Shown: positions 33,073-41,620 of the stretch, piece by piece
How positions within the stretch are numbered: the stretch's first letter is position 1
Layout of the letters: every line of letters begins with the position of its first letter
DNA from: Paenibacillus_E sp042676385
GTDB lineage: Bacteria; Bacillota; Bacilli; Paenibacillales; NBRC-103111
Reading direction: 5' to 3'
Length of the DNA stretch: 64,000 nt
Assembly (NCBI RefSeq): GCF_042676385.1
Contig: NZ_JBHTHA010000004.1
Location: 22,374-86,373, forward strand
Notes under the pieces: generated by a model
Told to the model about the DNA's origin: nothing
Seen by the model: the letters and a program-made list of their open reading frames with translations, nothing else
Databases searched by the model: none
Made by a program: the position numbers and the translations under genes

Positions 33073-33423
33073 GTCGGCCTCGCCTCCTGCTGAGTCTTTA
33101 CTGATTCATTAGACTGCACGGAGGTGCAAACGGTTTTGGTCATGGTAAAAAAATGCAATATTTTCCCATTCAACTCGTCAAACATGATAAGATCAGCGAT
33201 GTGGAATATAACACCAATTACAAAATGGCAGGAGCGAAAAAATTGAAACCTTATTCCAAATTTTTCTCTATTAGCGTTTTATCCATCTGCAGAAAGGATG
33301 ATTATCAATCCATGTTTAACGATATCAAGAGCATTAAAGCCACTTTCAAGATAAAAAAATAAGTTGAAACTGAAGCAAACTTGCTCCATAATGGTTTGAA
33401 TTATCATCGCGGGAGGGATCACA
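33073..33423. other. Gene-free stretch between the sigma operon and LysE gene
   Basis: This 350-bp region must contain the two divergent promoters. It holds a short open frame at 33153-33362 with no ribosome site, no family features and a low-complexity Lys-rich composition; it is judged non-coding. A small dyad TGCA-N6-TGCA lies near 33115-33128. Nothing else is seen. Confidence 0.5.
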
Positions 33424-34053
33424 TTGGTTAGCTTCAGTACTTTGATCGCTTTTGCATTCGTTTCGCTCGGGATGGTTTGCTCTCCGGGTCCCAACATGAT
33501 TTACTTGATTTCCCGCTCCATTACGCAAGGGCGCTTGGCGGGGGTCATTTCATTATTAGGCGTTGTGCTGGGTTTCGTTATCTACATGGTCGCCACGATG
33601 TTCGGTCTTACCGCTCTCTTTCTTGCGGTCCCGTTAGTCTACGAAGTCGTAAAATGGGCGGGAGCCGCCTACTTGCTATGGCTCGCTTGGAAGGCGGTTA
33701 AGCCTGGCGCAACCTCTATCTTGGAGCCTCGTACACTCACTATTGAACCGCCACGCAAGCTATTTCTAATGGGGCTTATGACGAATCTGCTAAATCCCAA
33801 GATTGCCATATTGTATGTGTCTCTGTTGCCACAATTTCAAGATCCTTCGAGGGGATCGTTGCTACTGCAAGGGATGACATTAGGCCTGACGCAGATTGCA
33901 GTTAGTTTCACCGTCAACCTGCTCATTGTGCTCGCAGCGAGCAAAGTTGCTGCTTGGTTCGGCAAACGGCCAACATGGCTGAAGGTGCAGCGTTGGCTTA
34001 TGGCCAGCGTTCTGACTGGCCTTGCGGCACGCATGGCGTTTGATCGTCGGTAG
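33424..34053 (+). CDS. LysE/RhtB-family amino acid exporter
   Basis: A 209-aa exporter with six predicted helices. The family signature GMVCSPGPNMIYLISRSITQGRLAGVISLLGVVLGF is complete, and LFLMGLMTNLLNPKIAILYVSLLPQF is the second conserved segment. Start TTG 33424 follows GGGAGGG by 6 bp; no ATG with a ribosome site is available. The terminator at 34081 closes it as a single gene. Substrate (a neutral or basic amino acid, or a homoserine-type compound) is unknown. Confidence 0.9.
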   Translation: MVSFSTLIAFAFVSLGMVCSPGPNMIYLISRSITQGRLAGVISLLGVVLGFVIYMVATMFGLTALFLAVPLVYEVVKWAGAAYLLWLAWKAVKPGATSILEPRTLTIEPPRKLFLMGLMTNLLNPKIAILYVSLLPQFQDPSRGSLLLQGMTLGLTQIAVSFTVNLLIVLAASKVAAWFGKRPTWLKVQRWLMASVLTGLAARMAFDRR

Positions 34054-34080
34054 GAATCCCTCAAAAATTAGCCTCCATAC

Positions 34081-34126
34081 AAAAATAAAATCTCCTTCCA
34101 CTTTCTTGAGGGGAGATTTATTTTTC
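34081..34126 (+). terminator. Terminator after LysE gene
   Basis: AAAAATAAAATCTCC pairs with GGGAGATTTATTTTT, then CTTG. Confidence 0.85.
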
Positions 34127-34182
34127 TTGTAAAACTAGAGGGATTTCCCCGCATGACAGCCAATATACTTTTACTGGATCCG

Positions 34183-34210
34183 TTGTAATGCAACTTAACA
34201 TTTTTATACA
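34183..34210 (+). promoter_or_regulatory. Promoter of the UMF1 transporter gene
   Basis: TTGTAA (34183-34188), 16-bp spacer, TATACA (34205-34210), 19 bp before the start. Confidence 0.55.
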
Positions 34211-34228
34211 CTGACTCTAAGGAAAGGT

Positions 34229-35551
34229 GTGAACCCGTTGGCACAACTTGAACCCGCTTCCAGCACGATACACGCGCGTAAAGTGTGGACGTTGTTCTTT
34301 TCTTTGCCTATTTTCGCATGGGCGATGTACGATTTTGCGAACACGATTTTCTCATCCAACATCGTAACCGTGTTTTATCCGTTTTATTTGAGTGAAACGT
34401 TGGGTAAGAGCGAAGAGATGAATCAGATCGCGAGCACTTTCATCACCTATTCCAATGCGCTTTCCAGCTTGTTCCTCGTGCTGCTGTCCCCTTTGTTCGG
34501 GGTTTGGATCGACCGCACCGGGAAGAAAAAAGCTTACCTCGTTCCCTTCACACTCGTCTGCATCGCAGCAACGCTGCTCATGGGGGCCTCCGCCATCTGG
34601 CATACGGATCAGCAATGGATGGGGCTCAATATCTCGATCATCGCCGTCATTTTCTTCTTCATGATTGCCAAATTTTTTTACAATTCCAGCCTCATTTTCT
34701 ATGACTCCATGATTTCAGATCTGGGCAATCAGCGCGAGCTGCCAATCATCTCTGGCGTTGGCGTCGCCGTTGGCTACATCGGCACTTTGGTCGGACTTGT
34801 GGTCTTTCCTTTGATCGACGGCAAGCATTATGAGAATACGTTCATTCCAAGCGCACTGCTTTTCCTTATCTTCTCCCTGCCGATTATGCTTTTGTATAAA
34901 GAGAAACCTGCTAAGATCGTCGTCGGCGCAAAGAAGTCGCTCCTCAGCGGATATCGCGAGATCTGGGAAACGTTCAAGGAAGCACGCACCTACAGGGCGG
35001 CCTTCCAGTTCATGATCGCCTACTTCTTCTTTAACGATGCGATTGCCACGGCGATCGCCGTCATGGCCGTCTACGCCAACACAGTTATGGGCTTCACGAC
35101 CGGACAATTCATCCTGCTGTATCTCGTCTCTACGGTATCCAGCATTATCGGATCGTTCCTTTTCGGCTATGTCACGAGAGCGCTCGGCTCAAAAAAAGCC
35201 GTCACCGCCGTAGCGATCATCCTGATCATCGCCATTGCCATAGCCTCGCTTGCCACCAGCAAAAGTCTGTTTTGGGTCGCCGGCAGCTTATACGGGGTAT
35301 CAATGGGCGCCATGTGGGTAACGTCCCGCACACTCATCGTGGAGTTGACGCCAGAGGCTAAGCGAGGCCAGTTTTTCGGACTATTCGCATTCTCGGGCAA
35401 GGTATCGTCCATCGTCGGGCCGGCTCTTTACGGATCGATTACTTGGGCGCTTGCATCTTCAGGCAATTTGGCCAGTCGAGTAGCACTCGCCTCCCTGCTC
35501 GTTCTGGTCATTATCGGACTGTTCGTTCACATGCGCGTCCCACAAAAATGA
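34229..35551 (+). CDS. MFS transporter, UMF1 (YxiO/Atg22-like) family
   Basis: A 440-aa, 12-TM transporter. It opens with FAWAMYDFANTIFSSNIVTVFYPFYLSETLGKSE, the hallmark of the UMF1 group, then an MFS motif A-like DRTGKKKAYLVPFT and a second half with PIISGVGVAVGYIGTLVGLVV. GTG 34229 has AAGGA upstream, and TTG 34238 with GGAAAGG upstream is equally possible. Substrate unknown in bacteria; the yeast relatives export amino acids from vacuoles. Confidence 0.88.
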   Translation: MNPLAQLEPASSTIHARKVWTLFFSLPIFAWAMYDFANTIFSSNIVTVFYPFYLSETLGKSEEMNQIASTFITYSNALSSLFLVLLSPLFGVWIDRTGKKKAYLVPFTLVCIAATLLMGASAIWHTDQQWMGLNISIIAVIFFFMIAKFFYNSSLIFYDSMISDLGNQRELPIISGVGVAVGYIGTLVGLVVFPLIDGKHYENTFIPSALLFLIFSLPIMLLYKEKPAKIVVGAKKSLLSGYREIWETFKEARTYRAAFQFMIAYFFFNDAIATAIAVMAVYANTVMGFTTGQFILLYLVSTVSSIIGSFLFGYVTRALGSKKAVTAVAIILIIAIAIASLATSKSLFWVAGSLYGVSMGAMWVTSRTLIVELTPEAKRGQFFGLFAFSGKVSSIVGPALYGSITWALASSGNLASRVALASLLVLVIIGLFVHMRVPQK

Positions 35552-35557
35552 CAATTA

Positions 35558-35586
35558 TTGCAATTCTCCTCCCGATTCGGTAAAAT
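35558..35586 (+). promoter_or_regulatory. Promoter of the leader peptide-UMP kinase transcript
   Basis: TTGCAA (35558-35563), 17-bp spacer, TAAAAT (35581-35586). Transcription would begin near 35593 and give a leader of about 155 nt before the kinase start. Confidence 0.75.
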
Positions 35587-35617
35587 ACAACTAATCTTAA
35601 TTGGAAGGTGTGAGAAT

Positions 35618-35692
35618 ATGAAGGTGTCGGTGAAGAAAGGTTTTGCGATTCGGAATCGGCTCTTTCATATTTCTTATTCGTTGAAACACTAA
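35618..35692 (+). CDS. Leader peptide, 24 aa
   Basis: ATG 35618 to TAA 35690-35692 reads MKVSVKKGFAIRNRLFHIS then YSLKH (24 residues). GGAAGGTG at 35603-35610 is an excellent ribosome site. The peptide is basic and aromatic. Its last codons (AAA CAC TAA) form the 5' arm of the terminator that follows, so a ribosome at the stop codon would block the hairpin. This is the usual arrangement of translation-dependent antitermination leaders, such as those of drug-inducible resistance genes. The signal is not known. Confidence 0.75.
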   Translation: MKVSVKKGFAIRNRLFHISYSLKH

Positions 35693-35718
35693 AGCATTTA
35701 TTGCTTTAGTGTTTTTTT
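35684..35718 (+). terminator. Attenuator between leader peptide and UMP kinase gene
   Basis: AAACACTAAAGCA pairs perfectly with TGCTTTAGTGTTT around TTTAT and runs into T7. The leader peptide's stop codon is in the left arm. It lies 29 bp before the kinase start. Confidence 0.85.
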
Positions 35719-35746
35719 ATGGGATCATGAGAGAGGAGAGGTGACC

Positions 35747-36481
35747 ATGCGTTATAAGAGAGTGCTCATTAAACTGAGTGGCGGCGCCGTAGCCGGCGAA
35801 AGTGAGTTTGGATTCGATCCTAGGCAGCTGGACCATATTGCGAATGAAATTATGACCGTCGTCAATCTTGGCGTCGAGGTGTGCCTCGTGATCGGCGGAG
35901 GCAATATTTTCCGCGGCAATATGGGGGAAAGCTGGGGCATCGAAAAAGCGGAGGCCGATAATATCGGCACACTCGCAACGGTGATCAACAGCTTAATGCT
36001 GCGCGGCGTCCTCAAAGCGAAGACGAATGCGGAAGTGCGCGTCATGACTGCCATCCCGATTGCCTCCGTAGCGGAGCCTTTTATTCGGCTCAGAGCCATT
36101 CATCACCTGGAAAAAGGCTACATCGTCATTTTCGCAGGCGGCAATGGGCAGCCTTTTGTGACAACGGACTATCCATCCGTTCAAAGAGCCATCGAGTGCA
36201 ACTGTGAAGCCATCCTAGTCGCGAAGCAAGGAGTAGACGGTGTCTTTGATCGGGATCCTAAGCATCATAAGGATGCGCTGCAATACAAATCGCTCCACTA
36301 CAATGACGTGATTCAGAATGATCTCAAGGTGATGGATCAGTCTGCCTTCATCCTCGCGAGGGATTATCACATCCCGATTCATGTGTTCAACTTTGATAAG
36401 CCGGGGTCGATGAAAGAGATTTGCGAAGGCAAGAATACAGGAACGATCATCAGCGGTTCATCGGAACTTATTTTTCATTGA
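35747..36481 (+). CDS. pyrH: UMP kinase paralogue (PyrH-like)
   Basis: A 244-aa amino acid kinase-fold protein homologous to bacterial UMP kinase. KLSGGAVAGE (P-loop-like, where housekeeping enzymes have KLSGEALAG), VIGGGNIFRGN, ADNIGTLATVINSLML, then FAGGNGQPFVTTDYPSVQRAIE (GTGNPFFTTDTAA in the canonical enzyme), LVAKQGVDGVFDRDPKHH and LKVMDQSAFILARDYHIPIHVFNF. It is alone and not in the rpsB-tsf-pyrH-frr order, so it is probably a second, diverged copy. ATG 35747 follows GAGGAGAGGTG. Regulated by the leader peptide and attenuator. It may replace, protect or specialise UMP phosphorylation under stress; this is inference. Confidence 0.85.
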   Translation: MRYKRVLIKLSGGAVAGESEFGFDPRQLDHIANEIMTVVNLGVEVCLVIGGGNIFRGNMGESWGIEKAEADNIGTLATVINSLMLRGVLKAKTNAEVRVMTAIPIASVAEPFIRLRAIHHLEKGYIVIFAGGNGQPFVTTDYPSVQRAIECNCEAILVAKQGVDGVFDRDPKHHKDALQYKSLHYNDVIQNDLKVMDQSAFILARDYHIPIHVFNFDKPGSMKEICEGKNTGTIISGSSELIFH

Positions 36482-36534
36482 AAAAAAAGATAGAGAAGCA
36501 GTTCCGTGACTGCCATCTCTATCCTTTTCTTTTT
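36482..36534. terminator. Bidirectional terminator
   Basis: AAAAGATAGAGA pairs with TCTCTATCCTTTT around a 19-nt loop, with A and T runs on the outer sides. It overlaps the stop of the convergent GNAT gene. Confidence 0.85.
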
Positions 36535-37417
36535 AGAGGAGCAAAAGTTCGTAATAGTCGTTCGCATTCAACGTCTGAAAACCGCACGATTGATAAAGGC
36601 CCAGCGCTTTCTCGTTTTGGGCGGCGACTTCGAGCTTAATCCGGCGCGCCTGATACTTTTCTTTCAGGTCTACAACTGTCTGTTGCAGCACTCTGCGGCC
36701 AATGCCTTGGCTGCGATACTCGGGGGATATGCAAAATCCATATATAAACCCTTGGTTATTCGCTTCGATCATTGCGCCTATCTTCCCGACGGGCACACGG
36801 TCTTCCCCTAGCTCAGCAACCCATGTCCGTTCTTTATTGCCCTCCAGCGTCTGGACCACATACTCCCTCGCATCGTCTTCAGGCATGGCGAAACCAGACA
36901 TATTCAATGAAACAAGCAGCTCGGTATCATCGCGATCAGCCGGACGAATCCGAACTTCTTCGCTCTCAGGGAGCTGAATCATACCTTCCCGCTCCTGAAG
37001 CTCCATCACGTACTCCGAAAAGCTGTAACGCGCACCAAGGTTCGTCAGAAAAGCTTTACCGCTCGCTGAACCGCGCTCACTAATAAAAATCAGTTTCGGA
37101 ATCGTTCTGCGCCGGCACTCCGCAATGGCTGCTTGCACCAATTGACTGAAAATACCTTGACGGCGAGCCTTCGGATGCACCATCCCGCTAATTTCAACTT
37201 CTGTGGACAAAAAGCTGTATATCGCCAAGAACCCGACTAATCGATCATTCTCGTAAAATAAAAAGTCATTCGTTACACCTACAGGCCTGCTTGATAACGT
37301 ACTCCAGTTCAGCTTGATGCTGATCTGCTCATGATCGTTGCAAATGTTCCACAGCGCCCGGATTTCTTCCAGCTCTTGCGGCGATAGACCGGCTCTAACA
37401 TGCAATCCTTCTCTCAT
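36533..37417 (-). CDS. Tandem GNAT acetyltransferase (two domains)
   Basis: A 294-aa protein made of two GNAT folds. The N-terminal domain has SGMVHPKARRQGIFSQLVQAAI (RRQGIF, acetyl-CoA loop) and the C-terminal one YGFCISPEYRSQGIGRRVLQQTVVDL (RSQGIG) with KLEVAAQNEKALGLYQSCGFQ. Tandem GNATs of this type include mycothiol synthase and lysine/antibiotic acetyltransferases. CGGAGGAG lies before ATG 37417. Substrate is unknown. Confidence 0.88.
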   Translation of the reverse strand: MREGLHVRAGLSPQELEEIRALWNICNDHEQISIKLNWSTLSSRPVGVTNDFLFYENDRLVGFLAIYSFLSTEVEISGMVHPKARRQGIFSQLVQAAIAECRRRTIPKLIFISERGSASGKAFLTNLGARYSFSEYVMELQEREGMIQLPESEEVRIRPADRDDTELLVSLNMSGFAMPEDDAREYVVQTLEGNKERTWVAELGEDRVPVGKIGAMIEANNQGFIYGFCISPEYRSQGIGRRVLQQTVVDLKEKYQARRIKLEVAAQNEKALGLYQSCGFQTLNANDYYELLLL

Positions 37418-37522
37418 ATCGATCTCCTCCGATCTTTCAAGTGAGTTTATCTACTCTGATTATACATGTCCATGAAGTATGCTGGTAAGCTAAACATTGA
37501 TTTTAAAAATAATTTCATCTCC

Positions 37523-37558
37523 TCCAAAAAATAAACCCGGAGCCAGGGCTCCAGGTTC
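37523..37558 (-). terminator. Terminator of the reductase-nitrilase-GNAT operon
   Basis: On the minus strand AACCTGGAGCC pairs with GGCTCCGGGTT, followed by TATTTTTTGG. Confidence 0.85.
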
Positions 37559-37574
37559 AAGTACCATTTTCAGC

Positions 37575-38246
37575 TTATAGAGGCAGTAGCGGGAGATCAT
37601 CTTTTTGTTCTAAAGCTTCAATCATTTCATGCCATGATTTAGGCTTATTGGGTAAAACCGCATAATACCTTTTCAGGAATTTAACAACTAGCTCAGCCTG
37701 AAGCTCCGTTTGTTCTTCATCCGTCGGAAGGAAGCAAAGATCCAGCTCCGATACAGCCTCCCCATCATTTTCCCAGGACGGATGCACGTAAGTGAAATCC
37801 AGACGCTTGTAGCCAAGGTGCGAGAGCACCTCACGGCGGACATAAGGATCCATCGGCTTCACGCCGCCGAAAGCATGCCCCTCGATCCGATACGGATCAT
37901 AAATTTCGGCGAACATGCCGAGCATCGGCTTGCCGGAGGCGGCCGCCAGGGCCTGAAGATCATCCCATCGTTTACGTGCCAGGAAACGTCCGATCCCAAG
38001 CCCCGCTTGACCAATAATCGTGAAATCCGTCATCGCTACCTGGAAATCGTCATAATATCGGTATTCCGTCGTGCCTACAACCTTACCTTCGTGTACGGCG
38101 ACGAAAACCCGTATGCCCGGGTCTTCAAGCGGCTCCTTCCATAATGAAAATTCCAGCACTTCTTCCGGCGGGAATACTTCTTTCATCAGGTCATGCATCG
38201 AACGAAACAGCGGATTTTCTATACTTTGAATACGAATATATTCCAT
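37575..38246 (-). CDS. GNAT-fold protein, last gene of the nitrilase operon
   Basis: A 223-aa GNAT-like protein. VFVAVHEGKVVGTTEYRYY, then TIIGQAGLGIGRFLARKRWDDLQALA (acetyl-CoA loop GQAGLGIG, atypical) and MFAEIYDPYRI. ATG 38246 has AAAGGAGTG about 11 bp upstream; a longer in-frame start at 38333 overlaps the gene before it. The 25-bp gap to the upstream GNAT indicates co-transcription. No function assigned. Confidence 0.8.
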   Translation of the reverse strand: MEYIRIQSIENPLFRSMHDLMKEVFPPEEVLEFSLWKEPLEDPGIRVFVAVHEGKVVGTTEYRYYDDFQVAMTDFTIIGQAGLGIGRFLARKRWDDLQALAAASGKPMLGMFAEIYDPYRIEGHAFGGVKPMDPYVRREVLSHLGYKRLDFTYVHPSWENDGEAVSELDLCFLPTDEEQTELQAELVVKFLKRYYAVLPNKPKSWHEMIEALEQKDDLPLLPL

Positions 38247-38271
38247 AATAGCGTACACTCCTTTGGTAAAG

Positions 38272-38946
38272 CTAATGGGATCGAAATGGATTGCGCCACT
38301 CCATGAGCAGCGCGTAATTGCGAGACTCTTCATCTTCCAAATAGTCCGGTACGACTTGTACCGGCGTGCGCCCGCAGCTCAACAGGAACGTAATGACCGG
38401 ATCTTTTAAACGGCCGTTCAGAATCGCTTCTCCGTAAGCCTCGATACTCATCGTGTCGGCCACCTTATGGTAGCCGGGCATACGTCCGCCTCCGAGCAGC
38501 CGGTCTAACCCGAGTTGTACGACAACCTCATACATCGATTGCATCATCCATTTACCAAGTCCGAACTTCCGGTAAGCGGGGCGAATGCAAATATCAACGA
38601 TATAGAGGGTATCTCCGTCCGGACTATGATTGCGAATGTAGCCGTTATCCGTGATTGTCGCCCAACTGTGATCTGTTGCATGTTGAGGATCGTACTGGAC
38701 GCGAAGTCCCGTAATGGAACCGGCGATCTCGCCGGCAATCTCTACGCATAGCGCTCCCTCCGGAAAGCGAGTGACGTGTTCCTGAAGCTGCTCCTCGTTC
38801 CACCACAGCTCCGAGGGGAATGGCGGCGGAAAGCTTTCCTGCTGCACGCGAATCAATCCTTCAAAATCTTCAGTCTTATAGTTGCGAATGATCGATGAAA
38901 CCGGTTTTTCTCCGTCGAAAACGTATAAGCTTTTATAATATGCCAT
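38272..38946 (-). CDS. GNAT acetyltransferase paired with nitrilase
   Basis: A 224-aa GNAT protein: SIIRNYKTEDFEGLIRVQQESFPPPFPSELWWNEEQLQEHV, then ALCVEIAGEIAGSITGLRVQYD, TLYIVDICIRPAYRKFGLGKWMMQSMYEVVVQLGLDRLLGGGRMPGYHK. The RKFGLG acetyl-CoA loop is clear. In many Bacillales this GNAT is the N-terminal half of one protein with a nitrilase C-terminus (YhcX type). Here both halves are separate adjacent genes, 22 bp apart. AAGGGGG lies before ATG 38946. Confidence 0.87.
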   Translation of the reverse strand: MAYYKSLYVFDGEKPVSSIIRNYKTEDFEGLIRVQQESFPPPFPSELWWNEEQLQEHVTRFPEGALCVEIAGEIAGSITGLRVQYDPQHATDHSWATITDNGYIRNHSPDGDTLYIVDICIRPAYRKFGLGKWMMQSMYEVVVQLGLDRLLGGGRMPGYHKVADTMSIEAYGEAILNGRLKDPVITFLLSCGRTPVQVVPDYLEDEESRNYALLMEWRNPFRSH

Positions 38947-38968
38947 GGGTGATAAGCCCCCTTAACGG

Positions 38969-39826
38969 TTAAGACCAGTCCGTGTAAAGATCCGTCCGGC
39001 GATCGCGCCACGTGGTGACGGAACCTTTTTCCCGAACTACATGCAGCAGTTCCAAATCGAGATCGGCGGTGACGATCATGTCCCCGTTAATTTCGCCTTC
39101 CACAAGAATCCCTTTTGGCGGAAAAGGCACATCGTTCGGCGTAATGACTGCCGCTTGACCGAAGTTCCCTCTCATAAAATCGACCGTTGGCAGCGCACCG
39201 ACTGTACCCGTCGTTACGACGTAGATTTGGTTCTCGATCGTTCTGGCATGGCAAGTATAGCGAACTCGATGGAAGCCATGCCGATCATCCGTGCAGGAAG
39301 GCGCGAACAAGACGTCGGCTCCGCGGGCTCTAGCCATCCGTACGATTTCCGGGAATTCCACATCATAGCACACAAGAATGGCGATCCGTCCTTTGTCGGT
39401 ATCGAAAACTTGCAGGCTATCCCCTGCCCCCATGTTCCATTCCTTGACTTCGGTCGGCGTGATATGCAGCTTCTTCTGCTCGGCTATGCGTCCGTCCGGA
39501 TAAAATAAATGTGCGGTGTTATAAAGTTTGCCGCCCTCCGATGTGATATGCGTACCGCCGATTAAATGCATGCCGGTTTGCCTGGCCAGCCCTCGAAAGA
39601 GCGCGCGGTACTGGTCCGTGTACGTTGGCAGCGCCTCAACCGGCAGCGCTTTACCCGTGCCGTCGCCAATGGACATCAGCTGTGTCGTGAACAGCTCCGG
39701 AAACAACACAAAATCCGACTCAAACTCCTGCGCCGTTTTCACATAATGCTCGACTTGTGCGGCGAACTCCTCAAAGCTATGTATCGTATGCAGATGATAC
39801 TGCACCGCGGAAACTCTCATTTTCAT
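38969..39826 (-). CDS. Carbon-nitrogen hydrolase (nitrilase superfamily)
   Basis: A 285-aa hydrolase acting on a C-N bond of an amide or nitrile. The Glu-Lys-Cys triad is visible: Glu44 in LFPELF, Lys119 in QKKLHITP, Cys153 in LVCYDVEFPE. The gene follows the reductase stop by 18 bp and precedes the GNAT by 22 bp. It resembles the nitrilase half of YhcX proteins. ATG 39826 with GAGGAGG about 12 bp upstream; a very short open frame (ATG TTA CAT CGA TGA) begins right after the ribosome site and overlaps the start region. Confidence 0.9.
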   Translation of the reverse strand: MKMRVSAVQYHLHTIHSFEEFAAQVEHYVKTAQEFESDFVLFPELFTTQLMSIGDGTGKALPVEALPTYTDQYRALFRGLARQTGMHLIGGTHITSEGGKLYNTAHLFYPDGRIAEQKKLHITPTEVKEWNMGAGDSLQVFDTDKGRIAILVCYDVEFPEIVRMARARGADVLFAPSCTDDRHGFHRVRYTCHARTIENQIYVVTTGTVGALPTVDFMRGNFGQAAVITPNDVPFPPKGILVEGEINGDMIVTADLDLELLHVVREKGSVTTWRDRRTDLYTDWS

Positions 39827-39844
39827 CGATGTAACATGCCTCCT

Positions 39845-40840
39845 CTAATCGTTCAATCGGACGAGCACGCGACCTCTGACTTGTCCTTGCAGAACTTCCT
39901 CGGCCGTGTCAGCAACGTCCTCAAGTTTAATTTCTTTATATACGGTCTTCTCAAGCTCTGCCGGCTTAAGCTCGGTGGCGATCCGCTCCCAGAGGAGCTT
40001 TCTGGCAGCCATCGGATAGTAAGCCGAGTCTATTCCCAGCAAATTCACCCCTCGAAGTATGAATGGAAAAACGGAAGCCGGGAATTCGTTGCCGCCAGTG
40101 AGCCCGCTCAGCGCGACGGAACCGCCGTATTTCATTTTGCTAAGCACATATGTTAGGGATGTACCGCCGACAGGGTCTACCGCCCCCGTCCAATATTCTT
40201 TGTCCATAGGCTTAATCGTTTCCGGCGAGAGTTCCTCCCGCGTCAATACACGTTTAGCCCCGAGCTGCAGCAGGTAGGCATGATCCGCACTTTTCCCGGT
40301 ACTCGCCTCCACTTCATAGCCAAGAGCGGCAAGCATGGATACGCTGCTACTCCCTACACCGCCGGTTGCACCACGGACAAGGACAGGCCCTTGTTGCGGG
40401 CGAAGCCCGTTCTCCTCAAGCCTCTGAATGGAAATCGCTGCGGTAAATCCGGCGGTCCCCAGGATCATCGCCTCGCGATGCGTAAGTCCATGAGGCAACG
40501 GTACGACCCAATCGGCCGGCACACGCGCATACGCACTAAACCCACCGTAATACCCGGTACCCAGCTCGTAACTGGTGACCAGCACCTCGTCACCTTCGCG
40601 ATAGCGGCTATCTGTCGACGCCACGACTGTACCCGCCAAATCGATGCCTGGTACCATCGGATAGGAACGCACCACGCGCCCATTCGGGCTGCAGGCCAGA
40701 GCGTCTTTATAATTAATCCCGGAGTATAACACACGGATCGTCACTTCACCTGCAGGCAAATCATCGATCCTCAGTTCCTTCACTTCCAATGCAAAAGAAT
40801 CCTTCGTACGATCTACCACCAAAGCGTTAAAGCTGTCCAT
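39845..40840 (-). CDS. Zinc-free MDR oxidoreductase, YhdH/AcuI type
   Basis: A 331-aa medium-chain reductase of the YhdH/YhfP acrylyl-CoA/quinone type. SFNALVVDRTKDSFALEVKELRIDDLPAGEVTIRVLYSGINYKDALA is the family start, GIDLAGTVVAS follows, and LVRGATGGVGSSSVSMLAALGYEV is the NADPH-binding motif. No zinc ligands are present. ATG 40840 has GGAGCAGG just upstream; a longer in-frame start at 40969 would add a 43-aa extension unlike the family. First gene of a four-gene operon with nitrilase and two GNATs. Confidence 0.88.
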   Translation of the reverse strand: MDSFNALVVDRTKDSFALEVKELRIDDLPAGEVTIRVLYSGINYKDALACSPNGRVVRSYPMVPGIDLAGTVVASTDSRYREGDEVLVTSYELGTGYYGGFSAYARVPADWVVPLPHGLTHREAMILGTAGFTAAISIQRLEENGLRPQQGPVLVRGATGGVGSSSVSMLAALGYEVEASTGKSADHAYLLQLGAKRVLTREELSPETIKPMDKEYWTGAVDPVGGTSLTYVLSKMKYGGSVALSGLTGGNEFPASVFPFILRGVNLLGIDSAYYPMAARKLLWERIATELKPAELEKTVYKEIKLEDVADTAEEVLQGQVRGRVLVRLND

Positions 40841-41087
40841 CCTGCTCCACATCCTCGATTCATAATGACCAAATGATAGCCAAATGGCAAGACTTCCCAT
40901 ACTTATCCAGTGTACTAAATTACGACTTGAGTTTCCATTCCGCTCCCTCACTGAGGCAGGTTTATTCACGCATCAAGACCTTGGCCGGGGAATGAAATCA
41001 GTCTACAGAACGAAGACGGGGCACAAACTTACCTTGTAAAATAGTGTAATGTACATCAGATCGTAACAAAGGTGGTAATACTCTCTC

Positions 41088-41603
41088 ATGAATCAGAAAT
41101 CGCTATTCGGCATAGGACTTATTGCCCTCGGCATCCTACTGTTTACAACAAGAGACCATGCGCTAAGTACAGGCTCGTTATTCGGATACTTCTGGCCCAG
41201 CCTGTTCGTGATGCCGCTCGGCATCTTCTTTCACTGGCTATACTTTGGCATGACCGGTCGGCGCGGTACGGGACTGCTTATTCCCGGCGGCATTCTGCTC
41301 GTTGCCGGTATCTTCTGCCAGCTGTCCATGCTTTTCGACCTGTGGGGCGTACTTTGGCCTGGCTTCCTGCTCGCGGTATCGGCGGGACTGTTCGAGTTCT
41401 ATTGGTTCGGTGGGCGCAACCGTTGGCTGCTCATTCCAATTAATATTTTGTTCGTCCTATCGCTGCTGTTCTTTGCTCTCTTCTCCGTTGGCGCTTTATG
41501 GAACGGACTGTTCGGCAGCAGCCCCATCTTGGCTATCGTGTTGATTGCCGCCGGCGCGCTGTTGTTCTTATCGAGCGGGCGCAAGAAAAACGAACCTTTC
41601 TGA
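41088..41603 (+). CDS. Four- or five-TM membrane protein, LiaF/DUF5668-like
   Basis: A 171-aa membrane protein. Repeating pattern of GxxxxxxGxxxL helices: LFGIGLIALGILLFTT, YFWPSLFVMPLGIFFHWLYF, GLLIPGGILLVAGIFCQL, WGVLWPGFLLAVSAGLFEFY, LLIPINILFVLSLLFFAL, PILAIVLIAAGALLFLSSG. This pattern resembles the N-terminal membrane domain of LiaF-type proteins. AAAGGTGG lies about 12 bp before ATG. Function unknown. No terminator follows; the dyad array starts 18 bp after its stop. Confidence 0.8.
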   Translation: MNQKSLFGIGLIALGILLFTTRDHALSTGSLFGYFWPSLFVMPLGIFFHWLYFGMTGRRGTGLLIPGGILLVAGIFCQLSMLFDLWGVLWPGFLLAVSAGLFEFYWFGGRNRWLLIPINILFVLSLLFFALFSVGALWNGLFGSSPILAIVLIAAGALLFLSSGRKKNEPF

Positions 41604-41620
41604 ATCGGCGCCTCCTGCCT

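Noticed and set aside
33153..33362. Short plus-strand open frame of 69 codons
   Set aside because: No ribosome site, biased composition and no recognisable features.
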